Origin: Sinorhizobium psoraleae
Lineage (GTDB): Bacteria > Pseudomonadota > Alphaproteobacteria > Rhizobiales > Rhizobiaceae
Direction of reading: 5' to 3'
Length of the DNA: 64,000 nucleotides
Assembly: GCF_013283645.1 (NCBI RefSeq)
Contig: NZ_JABEKV010000003.1
Location: forward strand, 806,001 to 870,000
The translations under genes were made by a program, and so were the position numbers. Positions 27,161 through 36,378 of this stretch are shown one piece after another. The notes under the pieces were generated by a model. That model worked only from the letters and a program-made list of their open reading frames with translations, did not search any database and had not been told where the DNA came from. The number at the start of each line of letters is the position of its first letter. Positions within the stretch are counted from its first letter, which is position 1.

Positions 27161-29371
27161 TTAATTGCCCGGAAAGCGGAGCTCCCCGCGGGTGCCCTTG
27201 CGGTAGCCAGCTCGCGATGTGCGTGCCTTGGCCTTGATGTGGTCCTTCGGCCGCCGCGGCATGCGTTTGCTGGCGGCCCTGGGCTTGCGATCAGCCTCGT
27301 GCTCATATCGCGGTAGCAACTCGCGCATGACCGCCACGACGTCCGTCTCGTTGCCCCGTTCCGAATGGCGCTGCAGGCGTGCGAAGGCGTCCTTCAGAGT
27401 TGGCAAGGGTATGGGCTCCGGCACCGCTCCGAGGACGCCCGGCACCGGCGAGTTGATGCGCTTGTCGGTTTCGTCGAAAAGCTCCTCGAAGAGCTTTTCG
27501 CCCGGCCGGCAACCAATGATCTTGATTTCGATGTCCTGATCCGGCGTGAAGCCGGCCAACCGGATCATCCGGCGGGCGATATCGATGATCTTGATCGGCT
27601 CGCCCATGTCGAGGACGAAGATCTCGCCCTGTCCGAGCTGCTTTTCGAAGCCATAAGCCGAAGCCTGCAGCGTCAGTTCGACAGCTTCCCGGATCGTCAT
27701 GAAGAACCGCGTCATGTTTTCATCGGTCACGGTCAGCGGCCCGCCTCTTGCAAGCTGGCGCTTGAAAAGCGGGATCAGCGAACCGCTGGACCCCAGGACA
27801 TTGCCGAAGCGAACCGTCATGAAGCGTGGCCCCTGACCCGTTTCGAGGCCGTTCAGGTCGAGCGCCTGGCAATAAAGCTCCGCAAGGCGCTTCGTCGCGC
27901 CCATGACGCTGGTTGAATTCACGACCTTGTCGGTCGAGATCTGAACCATGGCAAGCGTGCCAAATTTCTTCGCCGCATTAGCGACGTTCATGGTGCCGAT
28001 GACATTGGTGAGTACGCCCTCGCAGGGGTTCAACTGCACCATCGGCACATGTTTCAGGGCGGCCGCATGAAAGACCAGCTCAGGCCGATGCCGCGCGAAT
28101 ATCTCCTCAACCCGCTGGCTGCGGCGGACACTGCAGAGATAGCTCCACCGCGATACGTCCGGGAAGCTTTCGTTCAGGGCCATGTCGATCGCGTAAAGAT
28201 TGTATTCCGTGTTGTCGATCAGCACGAGTTCCGCCGGTTCACAGGCGGCGACCTGCGTCGTCAGCTCGCTGCCGATCGAACCGCCCGCTCCGGTGATGAG
28301 CACGCGCCGGCCGCGAACGAGGCGACCGATTGCCTCGCGGTCGAGCGCCGCCTGGGGGCGCTCCAGCAGGTCGGTCAGTTCGATAGACCGAAGCTCGTAG
28401 GGGTTGTCGCCCTTTGCGCGCTTAAGTTCGGTCATCTGCGACAGGCGCGAGACGGCAATCCCAAGTTTTTCGGCGGAGCGCAGGAGGTTATCTGATGCCT
28501 CCTCGCCGAAGGCCGCAGGGGCTTCCGTGAAGACTACGTGACGCGGCTGCCTGTTGAGCTGCTGCAAATCCGTCACCACCTGCTCGAAATCCTCGATGCG
28601 TCCGGCAATCGGCACGCCGCGCAGGCTCATGCCGATCTGGTCCTCATTCCTGTCGAGGCAGGCGACCGGAATATAGGTGGCGTTGGGATCGCGTGCGAGC
28701 GCCCGCAAATAGAGATCGGCCGCGTCGCCCGCGCCCACGAGCAGCAACGGTATGCGGTGATCGTTCTCTGCCCCTTTGTTGCGTCCGTTCCTGAAAACGG
28801 GCCGTGCCAGCGGGATTTCCTCTGCGCGAAAGCTCAGCCGTGCGGCGGCAAGGAATGCGATCAGGAGCAGCGACTGCATCGGCACGACGGTTCGTGGGAT
28901 ATCGGTCAGCCTGGTGGAGAAGAATAGGAGCGAAACAAGCAGCAGGGATGTCAGGAGTACCGCGCGAAGGATGATGAAAAGATCGGAAATGGAACCGTAT
29001 TTCCAGTTTCGGCTGTAGAGCCCGGACAACGGGAAAACGAGTGCGCAGATGACGAGGTACTGTGCGCCGGACCATAACAGGACGGAGGCTGTTTCCGGTC
29101 TCGTCTTGAGCTCGGCGACGCCGTAGCGCAACAACAAGGCCACGGCGAGCGCGATGGCTGCTGATCCGAGATCGGCAAGGTACAGGGCGGAACATTTGTG
29201 AACGCTGCGAACAGCGCCGCGGATGCGTCGGCTGCCTATGTCGACCGCCGCTCCCCATACCGCCAACAGCATCTTGGCGGTGCCTTTTCCCGCCTCTTCT
29301 CTCCGTAATATCGATGGCAGCATCAAGAAACGATCACGAACTGCCTTAGCGGCTGTGTGTATACGCAGCAT
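27161..29371 (-). CDS. membrane-bound nucleotide-sugar dehydratase/epimerase (FlaA1/CapD/WbpM type)
   Basis: A 736-residue protein. It has about four membrane helices (roughly 60-170), a CoA-binding-like Rossmann domain (PLLLVGAGDAADLYLRAL), then the SDR catalytic domain with GAGGSIGSELTTQV and STDKVVNSTSVMGATKR, where Met-xxx-Lys replaces Tyr-xxx-Lys as in WbpM. Family members turn UDP-GlcNAc into a 4-keto-6-deoxy sugar, feeding bacillosamine, FucNAc or QuiNAc. I chose ATG 29371 (AAGGGG upstream); the open frame to 29716 has no family homology. A basic C-terminal tail of about 40 residues is unusual. Confidence 0.88.
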   Translation of the reverse strand: MLRIHTAAKAVRDRFLMLPSILRREEAGKGTAKMLLAVWGAAVDIGSRRIRGAVRSVHKCSALYLADLGSAAIALAVALLLRYGVAELKTRPETASVLLWSGAQYLVICALVFPLSGLYSRNWKYGSISDLFIILRAVLLTSLLLVSLLFFSTRLTDIPRTVVPMQSLLLIAFLAAARLSFRAEEIPLARPVFRNGRNKGAENDHRIPLLLVGAGDAADLYLRALARDPNATYIPVACLDRNEDQIGMSLRGVPIAGRIEDFEQVVTDLQQLNRQPRHVVFTEAPAAFGEEASDNLLRSAEKLGIAVSRLSQMTELKRAKGDNPYELRSIELTDLLERPQAALDREAIGRLVRGRRVLITGAGGSIGSELTTQVAACEPAELVLIDNTEYNLYAIDMALNESFPDVSRWSYLCSVRRSQRVEEIFARHRPELVFHAAALKHVPMVQLNPCEGVLTNVIGTMNVANAAKKFGTLAMVQISTDKVVNSTSVMGATKRLAELYCQALDLNGLETGQGPRFMTVRFGNVLGSSGSLIPLFKRQLARGGPLTVTDENMTRFFMTIREAVELTLQASAYGFEKQLGQGEIFVLDMGEPIKIIDIARRMIRLAGFTPDQDIEIKIIGCRPGEKLFEELFDETDKRINSPVPGVLGAVPEPIPLPTLKDAFARLQRHSERGNETDVVAVMRELLPRYEHEADRKPRAASKRMPRRPKDHIKAKARTSRAGYRKGTRGELRFPGN

Positions 29372-29829
29372 GAAGGCCCCTTCCTGAAAAGCTGTAAGCC
29401 CCACCGACCTGCTCAACGACGCTGCACCTCTCCCCCACAATGTAAATGGTGGCCCAAGGTTGCTGTCTATTGGTTGTCCCGTTGACTGGCTCGAGAGGCT
29501 AGATAAATTAACTTCAACAAAATATAGGCGACCGCGACTGACTAGGTCCCGGCGCAAAATGTCCTTGGCATATTCGAATTCTGTAATAAAAAAGCATGTA
29601 ATTAACTGGTTGTAAATAGTCTTCGGCGAATCCGCCCAATTATAGTTTTCTGACAAACCGGGCCGCTGAGTGCCTGGTGGTTCCCCTCCAGGCGAGCCGC
29701 TCGCAATGAACGGCAAAGTTGAATTCCGCTATGCGCGGCGGAGTCAATCGAATGCATGCGACGCGCTTTATGTCCTTGCTTCGCGCATGTTGTTGGCCAG
29801 TTGCTGCCCACTTTGGGCGACATTGGCGG
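29372..29829. promoter_or_regulatory. AT-rich intergenic region, 458 nt
   Basis: It separates the CapD-like start from the GtrA stop on the same strand. The stretch about 29500-29640 is visibly AT-rich and probably holds the promoter for the CapD-like and GT4 genes. No RNA gene or repeat was recognised. Confidence 0.4.
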
Positions 29830-30390
29830 TCAACGGCGAAATGTCACGGTTCGGTTCAAATAATAATTGATGGGGAAGATAGCTCCGAGCGTGACGATCT
29901 GGGCCGCGATGTAGGGCAGCACAGCCAAAAGGCCGTTGAAGAGAACGGCATTCGCCGTCAGCGTGCAGAGCGTCAGTACGGCAAAACGTGGAGCCGCAAC
30001 GGTGTGCTTCGATTTCGACCTGAATGTCACGCGGTGCTGAAGACTATAGTTGACCAGGACCGAGATCGAGAGCGCCAACGTTGACGCCACCACGGCGTTC
30101 ATGTCGGCCAGTTCTATGAACAAGGTGAGCAAGCACACCTGCAGCAGCGCCGCGCAACCGCCGACAAAAGCGTATCGCAGCACGCGCACCGCAAAAATCG
30201 CGCTCAGAACCCCTCCCACAAAAGACAATTGCCGCGTGATGTTGCGCCTGAGGCGAGGTGCTGCGCCGGCATAAGGTTCGCCAGACAGGTGGCCCAGCGG
30301 TTGCAGTCGAGAACCCGGCGCTGCCGCCCCGTCGGCCGAGGCACAGTCGCCCAGTTTCGCGACATAAGGGAACCTCCGTCTGCTAAGCAT
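29830..30390 (-). CDS. GtrA-like membrane protein
   Basis: About 186 residues. A polar N-terminal 65 residues precede a GtrA domain with four helices: [20 protein letters not shown], the conserved [14 protein letters not shown], and the terminal [13 protein letters not shown]. GtrA proteins are thought to flip or position undecaprenyl-phosphate-sugars. ATG 30390 has GAGG six bases upstream and overlaps the upstream gene by eight bases; ATG 30402 is the alternative. No GtrB partner is directly adjacent, although a GT2 is encoded 2.3 kb upstream. Confidence 0.85.
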   Translation of the reverse strand: MLSRRRFPYVAKLGDCASADGAAAPGSRLQPLGHLSGEPYAGAAPRLRRNITRQLSFVGGVLSAIFAVRVLRYAFVGGCAALLQVCLLTLFIELADMNAVVASTLALSISVLVNYSLQHRVTFRSKSKHTVAAPRFAVLTLCTLTANAVLFNGLLAVLPYIAAQIVTLGAIFPINYYLNRTVTFRR

Positions 30391-31384
30391 GATGTGCCTC
30401 ATACAAGGCGCCGAGATCCGTTCGGGAATTGGGGCGCATCAGGAGCTCGTTGAAGTGATTGATCGTTTTCAGCAGGCCCTCCTTCAGGCCGATCCTGGGT
30501 GACCATTCGAGCTGTTCTTTTGCTCGCGAGATATCCGGGCGCCGTCTGCAAGGATCGTCCTGGGGCAATGGCCGGTACACGATACGTGACCTGGACCCGG
30601 TGAGGTCGATGATCAACTCCGCCAGTTCGCGCATGGAAATTTCGTTGGGGTTGCCGATGTTAATCGGGCCGGTCACATCAAACGGCGAATCCATCAAACG
30701 CAGCAAGGCCGCGACGGTGTCGTCGACGTAACAGAAGGATCGCGTCTGCGAGCCGTCCCCGTGCACGGTTATGTCGGCATCGAGCAGTGCCTGGACGATA
30801 AAGCTCGAGACAACACGGCCATCGCTCGGATGCGTACGGGGCCCATAGGTATTGAAGATGCGCGCAACTTTGATCGCTGTTTGGTGCTGCCGCCTGTAGT
30901 CGAAGAATAGCGCTTCGGCGCAACGTTTGCCTTCATCGTAGCAGGAGCGAGGCCCGATAGGGTTGACGTTGCCCCAGTAGTCCTCGGTCTGCGGGTGAAC
31001 GGAGGGGTCTCCGTAGACCTCCGACGTGGAGGCCTGAAGAACATTGATCTTCAGCCGCTTGGCAAGACCGAGCATGTTTATCGCGCCTTGCACGCTTGTT
31101 CGCGTGGTCTTCACCGGGTCGAACTGGTAGTGCACCGGAGAAGCCGGGCAGGCAAGATTGAAGATCTTATCCACCTCCACGTAGAGGGGCATCGTCACAT
31201 CGTGCCTCAAAAGCTCGAAACGCGGATGGGAAAGCAGTTCTTCCACATTCGCGCGCGACCCCGTAAAGAAATTATCGACGCACAGGACGTCTGCTCCGCC
31301 TTCGATCAACCGCTCGCAAAGGTGCGACCCGATGAAGCCGCACCCTCCAGTCACCAATACGCGATTTGTAAATTGACGCCCCAT
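30383..31384 (-). CDS. UDP-glucuronate decarboxylase-like SDR (UDP-xylose synthase type)
   Basis: A 333-residue extended SDR. NAD motif [39 protein letters not shown] and the catalytic YDEGKR (Tyr-xxx-Lys) match UXS enzymes that make UDP-xylose from UDP-glucuronate. ATG 31384 was chosen because homology begins there with GAGG upstream; the frame is open to 31480. It supplies a pentose donor for the polysaccharide. Confidence 0.9.
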   Translation of the reverse strand: MGRQFTNRVLVTGGCGFIGSHLCERLIEGGADVLCVDNFFTGSRANVEELLSHPRFELLRHDVTMPLYVEVDKIFNLACPASPVHYQFDPVKTTRTSVQGAINMLGLAKRLKINVLQASTSEVYGDPSVHPQTEDYWGNVNPIGPRSCYDEGKRCAEALFFDYRRQHQTAIKVARIFNTYGPRTHPSDGRVVSSFIVQALLDADITVHGDGSQTRSFCYVDDTVAALLRLMDSPFDVTGPINIGNPNEISMRELAELIIDLTGSRSRIVYRPLPQDDPCRRRPDISRAKEQLEWSPRIGLKEGLLKTINHFNELLMRPNSRTDLGALYEAHHA

Positions 31385-31507
31385 TACGCTTACCTCATCT
31401 GAAGCGGCTGGCAGCGGGATGGCACTCCAGTTTCCGGCCAGCGACCAGATCCTGACGTCCACATCCGCGCCCCAACGCAAACGCGCTCTAAAACTTCATG
31501 CAGCCCG

Positions 31508-32647
31508 TCACCGGGCCAACCCTCTTTTCGCCAGCTCGGCGGCCGCATGCTCGAACCGGTCGTCCGCCTTCTGCTCTTCTGCCCAGGCGATCAGATCCTC
31601 GATGCCGGATTCGAGCTCGACGGTAGGCTTGTAGCCGAGGCAGCGCTGGATCTTGCTTATGTCGGCGTAGCAATGCCGCACATCGCCCTCCCTGAACTTG
31701 TTCTCTATCTGGGGAGCAATGTCGCGCCGCATTTTCCGGGCGAGGATGATCGCAACGTCTTTGATCGACGTCGGGCGACCGGTGCCCACATTGAAGACAT
31801 GGCCATTCGCCTCACCTTTCGCGAGAGCAAGCGAAATAGCCTGCACTATGTCTTTTACATGCACAAAATCTCGCGTCTGGTTGCCGTCCTCGAAAACGAC
31901 CGGACGGTTATTGTTCAGCAGACGGGAAGAGAAGATCGCAGCGACCCCGGTATAGGGATTGCCCAACGACTGTCGAGGACCGTAGATGTTGAAGAAGCGC
32001 AGCGCCACTGCGGGAATGTCGTAAGCTCTGCCGACGACCAAGCACATTTCCTCCTGATCCCTCTTGGAAATGGCGTAGATCGACGTCGGCAGGACCGGCT
32101 TCGCCTCGTTGGTCGGTATAGGCGCTGCGGTTCGATCACAGATCGGACAGCGCACCTCCCAATCGCCACGCCTCATTTGCTCCGCCTCGCGAAGCGTCGG
32201 TGTGACATCGCCGCAATGGCTGCACCGCGCTCCGCCTTCGCCGTAGATCGACATCGACGACGCAACGACCAGCTTCTTTACGCTGTGCTTGCGGGACGCC
32301 AGCAGTTCCAGGAGGACTGCGGTTCCAACCGTATTGTGATCGACATAACGATGGATCTCGTACATCGACTGGCCGACCCCCACCTGCGCGGCGAGATGGA
32401 CAACGGCATCGACGTCCTTCAAGGCAGCGTCGAGTTGGGCAGGGTTGCGAGTGTCACCAAAAATGATCTCGACTCCCTTCATAGGTAATCCGTTGGGCTG
32501 CAACAAGGCGCCAAGATTACCCCGGGATCCAGAATGAACTTGGGGTTCGTAATTGTCGAAAATTCGTATGTCGTGTCCGGATTTGTGAAGGTTCTCGCAT
32601 AAAAATGAGCCTACGAACCCTGCGCCTCCTGTGACGAGTATCTTCAT
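31508..32647 (-). CDS. NAD-dependent sugar epimerase with zinc-finger insert (dTDP-rhamnose 4-epimerase/WbiB-like)
   Basis: A 379-residue extended SDR. GGAGFVGSFL binds NAD; Ser is in ASSMSIYGE and Tyr-xxx-Lys in SIYAISK. Between them an insert carries two CxxC pairs (CSHC and CPIC) that should bind zinc, a feature I recall from WbiB-type 4-epimerases making 6-deoxy-talose. It is cotranscribed with the UXS-like gene (123 nt apart) and supplies another nucleotide sugar. Confidence 0.85.
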   Translation of the reverse strand: MKILVTGGAGFVGSFLCENLHKSGHDIRIFDNYEPQVHSGSRGNLGALLQPNGLPMKGVEIIFGDTRNPAQLDAALKDVDAVVHLAAQVGVGQSMYEIHRYVDHNTVGTAVLLELLASRKHSVKKLVVASSMSIYGEGGARCSHCGDVTPTLREAEQMRRGDWEVRCPICDRTAAPIPTNEAKPVLPTSIYAISKRDQEEMCLVVGRAYDIPAVALRFFNIYGPRQSLGNPYTGVAAIFSSRLLNNNRPVVFEDGNQTRDFVHVKDIVQAISLALAKGEANGHVFNVGTGRPTSIKDVAIILARKMRRDIAPQIENKFREGDVRHCYADISKIQRCLGYKPTVELESGIEDLIAWAEEQKADDRFEHAAAELAKRGLAR

Positions 32648-32683
32648 GGCATGGTTCCCTATGTTTAAAAAGAAATGTTATAT

Positions 32684-33412
32684 TTAAAATTCGTATTTAC
32701 CCCGGTAATTCTGCCACACGATTTTTAGTACATCAAATCCATACTGGACTGGTTTCAGATGCGACTTTTCATCCGCGTAGCGTGTGGGTATCGCAATTTC
32801 CTTGATCCGTAACTTACGCTTTCCCGCCATCATGATCATTTCACCATCGAAATGGAATGTATCACTGAGGCGAACGAAGGGAATAGTTTCGAGGCACCGG
32901 CGGGAATAAAGCATGTAGCCGCTGTGGTATTCGCTCACGCGAAGGCCGTAAGCGAGGTTCTCTATCGTCGTAAGCGCTTTGTTGGCGATATACTTGTACA
33001 TCGGCATGCCGCCCTTCAGGGCGCCGCCCTCGAGCATGCGCGACCCGATGACGACATCTGCCTCACCCCTTTCCAGCGGCGCGAGCAAACGGGGCAGCAG
33101 CTCCGGCGCGTATTGCCCGTCAGCGTGCAGGAGTGCCACGACGTCGGCGCCTTGAGCCAAGGCATGCAAAAAGCCGGTCTTCTGCGCTTGGGCGTAACCC
33201 TTGTTCTGAGGATGGTCGATTACTTCCGCATTCGCCCGTGAACGAGCAATTCTGCGCGCGACGTCGCCCGTTCCGTCGGAACTGCCGTCGTTCACGACGA
33301 CGATGCGGACGTCTTTTTCGTAAATTTCCCTCGGAATTCTCTCAAACACGCTTTCGAGTGTCAGAGCGGCTTGATAAGCGGGGATAACAATAAAAATCTT
33401 CTTCTGAAGCAT
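32684..33412 (-). CDS. glycosyltransferase family 2 (dolichyl-phosphate-mannose-synthase-like)
   Basis: A 242-residue GT-A enzyme. It begins MLQKKIFIVIPAYQ, has VVVNDGSSDGT and the metal-binding HADGQYAPE, and ends without membrane helices. Relatives transfer sugars to polyprenyl phosphate, which would suit the GtrA and GT-C-like proteins nearby. ATG 33412 is the start where homology begins. Base composition is visibly more AT-rich than in neighbours. Confidence 0.88.
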   Translation of the reverse strand: MLQKKIFIVIPAYQAALTLESVFERIPREIYEKDVRIVVVNDGSSDGTGDVARRIARSRANAEVIDHPQNKGYAQAQKTGFLHALAQGADVVALLHADGQYAPELLPRLLAPLERGEADVVIGSRMLEGGALKGGMPMYKYIANKALTTIENLAYGLRVSEYHSGYMLYSRRCLETIPFVRLSDTFHFDGEMIMMAGKRKLRIKEIAIPTRYADEKSHLKPVQYGFDVLKIVWQNYRGKYEF

Positions 33413-33496
33413 GACGATCCGTACTCCCGTTACATTCTTCTCGGTGCACCAATCCTGTAAGCCAATGTCCAATTCGGCGATGCTTTGACGGCCCCC

Positions 33497-35092
33497 TCAC
33501 GGCAAAACCTGCATCTCGGTTGCGCGGGTTGCTGAGCGATAGATCCGCCCGTCAGCAAGAGTTTCCTGCTCGACGAGCGGAACGGAATTAAGAAGGTCGT
33601 TCTCGCTGACCAGGTAGTCTCGCCAGTCCACGCCGTAGATGAAGACGACGTAGGCGTCGCCTTCCGCAAGACGGCGACGCATAGCGTCCATCTGCTGCGC
33701 AAAGGGCATGCTTGCCTCATCCCGGCCAGACAGGTGATTGAAGCGGCGCGGTATGTACGCCGCGCTGCGTCTCAGGCGGAATTCAATCACGTCCGGTGCG
33801 TTGGAATAGATTACGGCAGACGCCGGCAATTTGCTTGCGGATGCGAGTACGGGCGACGTGGACCAGATTTTGTGAGCGTATCCTTGACCCGATTCATAAG
33901 TGGCTACGGTGAACACAGTCGTTCGGACGAGGTTTGACGCTCCGATCACAGCTGCGAGGCCGACCAGGACGATCCCAAGTTTGCGGTGGCGCGCAAGATC
34001 AGGTCTGCTCGCTCCGAAGGGAGTCATGACGGCGAGTGCGAGAAAAACATAGAGCGGCAGGAGAAACCGTCCGGTGAGGGTCAGTCGATACTGAATCATG
34101 ACGGACAGAATCAGGAACAGCAGATACAAGATCGAAAAGAGACTGAATACGATGGGGACAAGCGCATGCGGTCGTGCGCGTTGCGCGGAGGATAGGCGCA
34201 GCCAAGCGAACGCGTAGTTTACGGTAATGAAAACGACGACAACGCTGGCGAAGGCAAGAAACAGAAGGCGAATGACCGGCCCGGCCGCGGATGGCAGGAG
34301 CATCGTCGACAGGGCGCCTGCCGTCCGGATCCAGTATGCCAGATCAGTGTCGCCCAGAAGTTCAAGCGAACGTCCAGTGGAATCGCCGGATGTCAGCTCA
34401 CTCGCGATCAGCCATGATCCGAAGACAGCACCGCACGCACCGGTCATCACAGCACAATCGACTAGCCGTCTCGTAAGGCCTCCGCCACCCGCGAGCAGCC
34501 TCAAGATTGCAAAAGCCGGAAGAAGCGGAGCAGCAGCAAATCGCGTCAGCATTGCGAGCCCCAAAATCGCCCCCACAAGTGCGACACTTGCGACACGGTT
34601 GTCTTGCATCGCCCTGAGAAACACGAGGACGGAGGCGAGCGTCAACGCGATAAACAACGGCTCCGTCATTGCGACCGAGTGAAATTCGACGAAGACCGGA
34701 TGGCCAACGATCAGGGCCGTGCCCAATGCGGACCAGATCGGGGTCAGCTGCGCAAGAAGCAACAACCGAAGAATCAACACCGTATTGACGACATAAAGAA
34801 ACCAGTTGAGCCACCAGGCCGCCGCCACGAGCTCGATCTGAGCGAGTGCCGTGAATTGCAGCAACCAGGTATAGAGCGGAGCGAAATGACGGGCGCTTCC
34901 TATGCGCATGTACGCGACGGAGTCGGGCAGAATCCCTATTCCGTGTGACGTCGTTGCAAAGAACAGCAGGGAGACTGCCAATGAGAGGACGACAGCCGCG
35001 ACGAGTTGCGCCCTCGCATGAACAGGAGCCAGTGCATCGTTGGCGGTTACCGCCGAACCTGGTTGCACGCGCAGTTGTTGTTCTCGCTTCAT
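33497..35092 (-). CDS. polytopic membrane protein, probable GT-C-type glycosyltransferase
   Basis: A 531-residue protein with roughly eleven hydrophobic helices over residues 25-415 and a C-terminal soluble part of about 115 residues (VIYSNAPDVIEFRLRRSAAY). An acidic residue in the first loop (GILPDSVAYMRIG) resembles the catalytic loop of ArnT/PMT-like GT-C enzymes using polyprenyl-phosphate sugars. ATG 35092 is preferred over the GTG at 35158. It lies 84 nt upstream of the GT2 gene, which could make its donor. Function is inferred from topology and context. Confidence 0.7.
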   Translation of the reverse strand: MKREQQLRVQPGSAVTANDALAPVHARAQLVAAVVLSLAVSLLFFATTSHGIGILPDSVAYMRIGSARHFAPLYTWLLQFTALAQIELVAAAWWLNWFLYVVNTVLILRLLLLAQLTPIWSALGTALIVGHPVFVEFHSVAMTEPLFIALTLASVLVFLRAMQDNRVASVALVGAILGLAMLTRFAAAPLLPAFAILRLLAGGGGLTRRLVDCAVMTGACGAVFGSWLIASELTSGDSTGRSLELLGDTDLAYWIRTAGALSTMLLPSAAGPVIRLLFLAFASVVVVFITVNYAFAWLRLSSAQRARPHALVPIVFSLFSILYLLFLILSVMIQYRLTLTGRFLLPLYVFLALAVMTPFGASRPDLARHRKLGIVLVGLAAVIGASNLVRTTVFTVATYESGQGYAHKIWSTSPVLASASKLPASAVIYSNAPDVIEFRLRRSAAYIPRRFNHLSGRDEASMPFAQQMDAMRRRLAEGDAYVVFIYGVDWRDYLVSENDLLNSVPLVEQETLADGRIYRSATRATEMQVLP

Positions 35093-35826
35093 AAAGCCGC
35101 CGCTCCCATTTCTGGTGCGTTCGTTTGGCCTAAACGTGCTGACAGAGGTAGAATTCACCCCACAAAGGACTTTGTTCTTTGCCGCAACCGAAAAACCCGG
35201 TCAGGCAGAGTAACAGCCGTCGATCGAAATCTTCGCTAAGCCCCCATCATGCGCGTGATATGCCCGCGAACTTAAAAAATACTCGCGCTCCATTGGCCAA
35301 GCGCGTAAATCAGTCCTTGAAAGCGATTTTGTACGCAATTACACAGCCGCGGCTATAAAGTGACCGCTCAACAGCTTTGATAATCGCATAGTCGTGCGAC
35401 AATGTCGACTACCTAATATATCCAATGCTTATCCGACACCGAGCCTGGCTGACCGATCGGTATGTGCTTGCGATGCATGTCTTATTTGCCGCGAGACCTG
35501 GCCAAAGGGGTCTGAGAATCTGCTGTTCACAGATCGTCTCGCTCGTTGGAAGTGTCCTTTCTTTCGATCCGGCACCGGTGATCAACCTGCCGTCGCCGCG
35601 CGCCTGGAGACGGCGCGGGGGACTGTTCGCCTTCGTCTAGGACGCAACGAGCCTCATATATCCAAAGACATATGGTGTGGCCTGAATGAAGAAGATAGTC
35701 TCAGAGCTCTACTTGAAACTTTGACATTCAAACGTTCAACGAATTGCAATTGATCGCGTGCCACCCAGCCGGCCATTGCTATTGTGATCACGGCGCCAGC
35801 CCCTCTTTCATCGACGTGGGCACAAC
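35093..35826. other. intergenic region without a convincing gene, 734 nt
   Basis: It lies between the GT-C-like gene (leftward) and a hypothetical rightward gene. Open frames at 35394-35753 and 35425-35640 have no ribosome site, Cys/Arg-rich shadow-like content and no recognisable family. The part about 35230-35420 is AT-rich and may hold the promoter of the leftward operon. Confidence 0.45.
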
Positions 35827-36333
35827 ATGCAGACGCGAAGCGTTATCGAGATTGTTGAATCTGGGGGGCGATTGCCTACAGAATTGATTGTTGCCGGATA
35901 TTGGGCAAGCCAAGCCGGTCTCGTGGCCTTTGTTCTCAACGGCGTCACGCCCCAGGCGATCAATTTGGTTCTGGACCCGATCGTGACAACGCTGCCGTTA
36001 TCAATCCCCGGCGTGCTTTATATTGACATTAGCGACAGGACGCGCGTGCGCGAGGCAGTAATGTGCGCCGAGGAGATTTATGGTGCGTCCAAAATCTTTC
36101 GTCATCTGACAGATTGCTATGGCATCGCGCCGAGCCTTGTCCTGTCGGTTGCCGTGGCCATTCCGAAGCTGGAAAGTCGCACTCTTCTGTCCGAGCGGGA
36201 CTCCCGCGCGCCAAAGATTGCAGAGCCAGAGATTGCCGCCGCCATCCACGCACCGAATCGCCTCGGCTGGCGTGCGACTGACTCGATAAGGCGGTCATGC
36301 GAACTGCTGCAGACGTCCGGCAGTACGCTTTAA
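35827..36333 (+). CDS. hypothetical protein
   Basis: A 168-residue open frame with GC-biased third positions in its middle part, suggesting real coding sequence. There is no recognised domain, no signal peptide and no membrane helix; the ribosome site is weak. Residues about 60-75 (IPGVLYIDISDRTRVREAVM) could be a beta-alpha unit. It converges on the carbamoyltransferase gene 45 nt away. It may be an orphan or a decayed gene. Confidence 0.45.
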   Translation: MQTRSVIEIVESGGRLPTELIVAGYWASQAGLVAFVLNGVTPQAINLVLDPIVTTLPLSIPGVLYIDISDRTRVREAVMCAEEIYGASKIFRHLTDCYGIAPSLVLSVAVAIPKLESRTLLSERDSRAPKIAEPEIAAAIHAPNRLGWRATDSIRRSCELLQTSGSTL

Positions 36334-36378
36334 TTCAAACATCATGCGATGTTGACGTTATCGTCTTGCGTTCCATGG

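Noticed and set aside
29372..29716. 115-residue N-terminal extension of the CapD-like protein
   Set aside because: No homology and a good ribosome site at ATG 29371; the extension lies in AT-rich promoter-like DNA.
35394..35753. 119-codon rightward frame (and a nested 71-codon frame at 35425)
   Set aside because: No ribosome site, Cys/Arg-rich content typical of random high-GC frames and no recognisable family.
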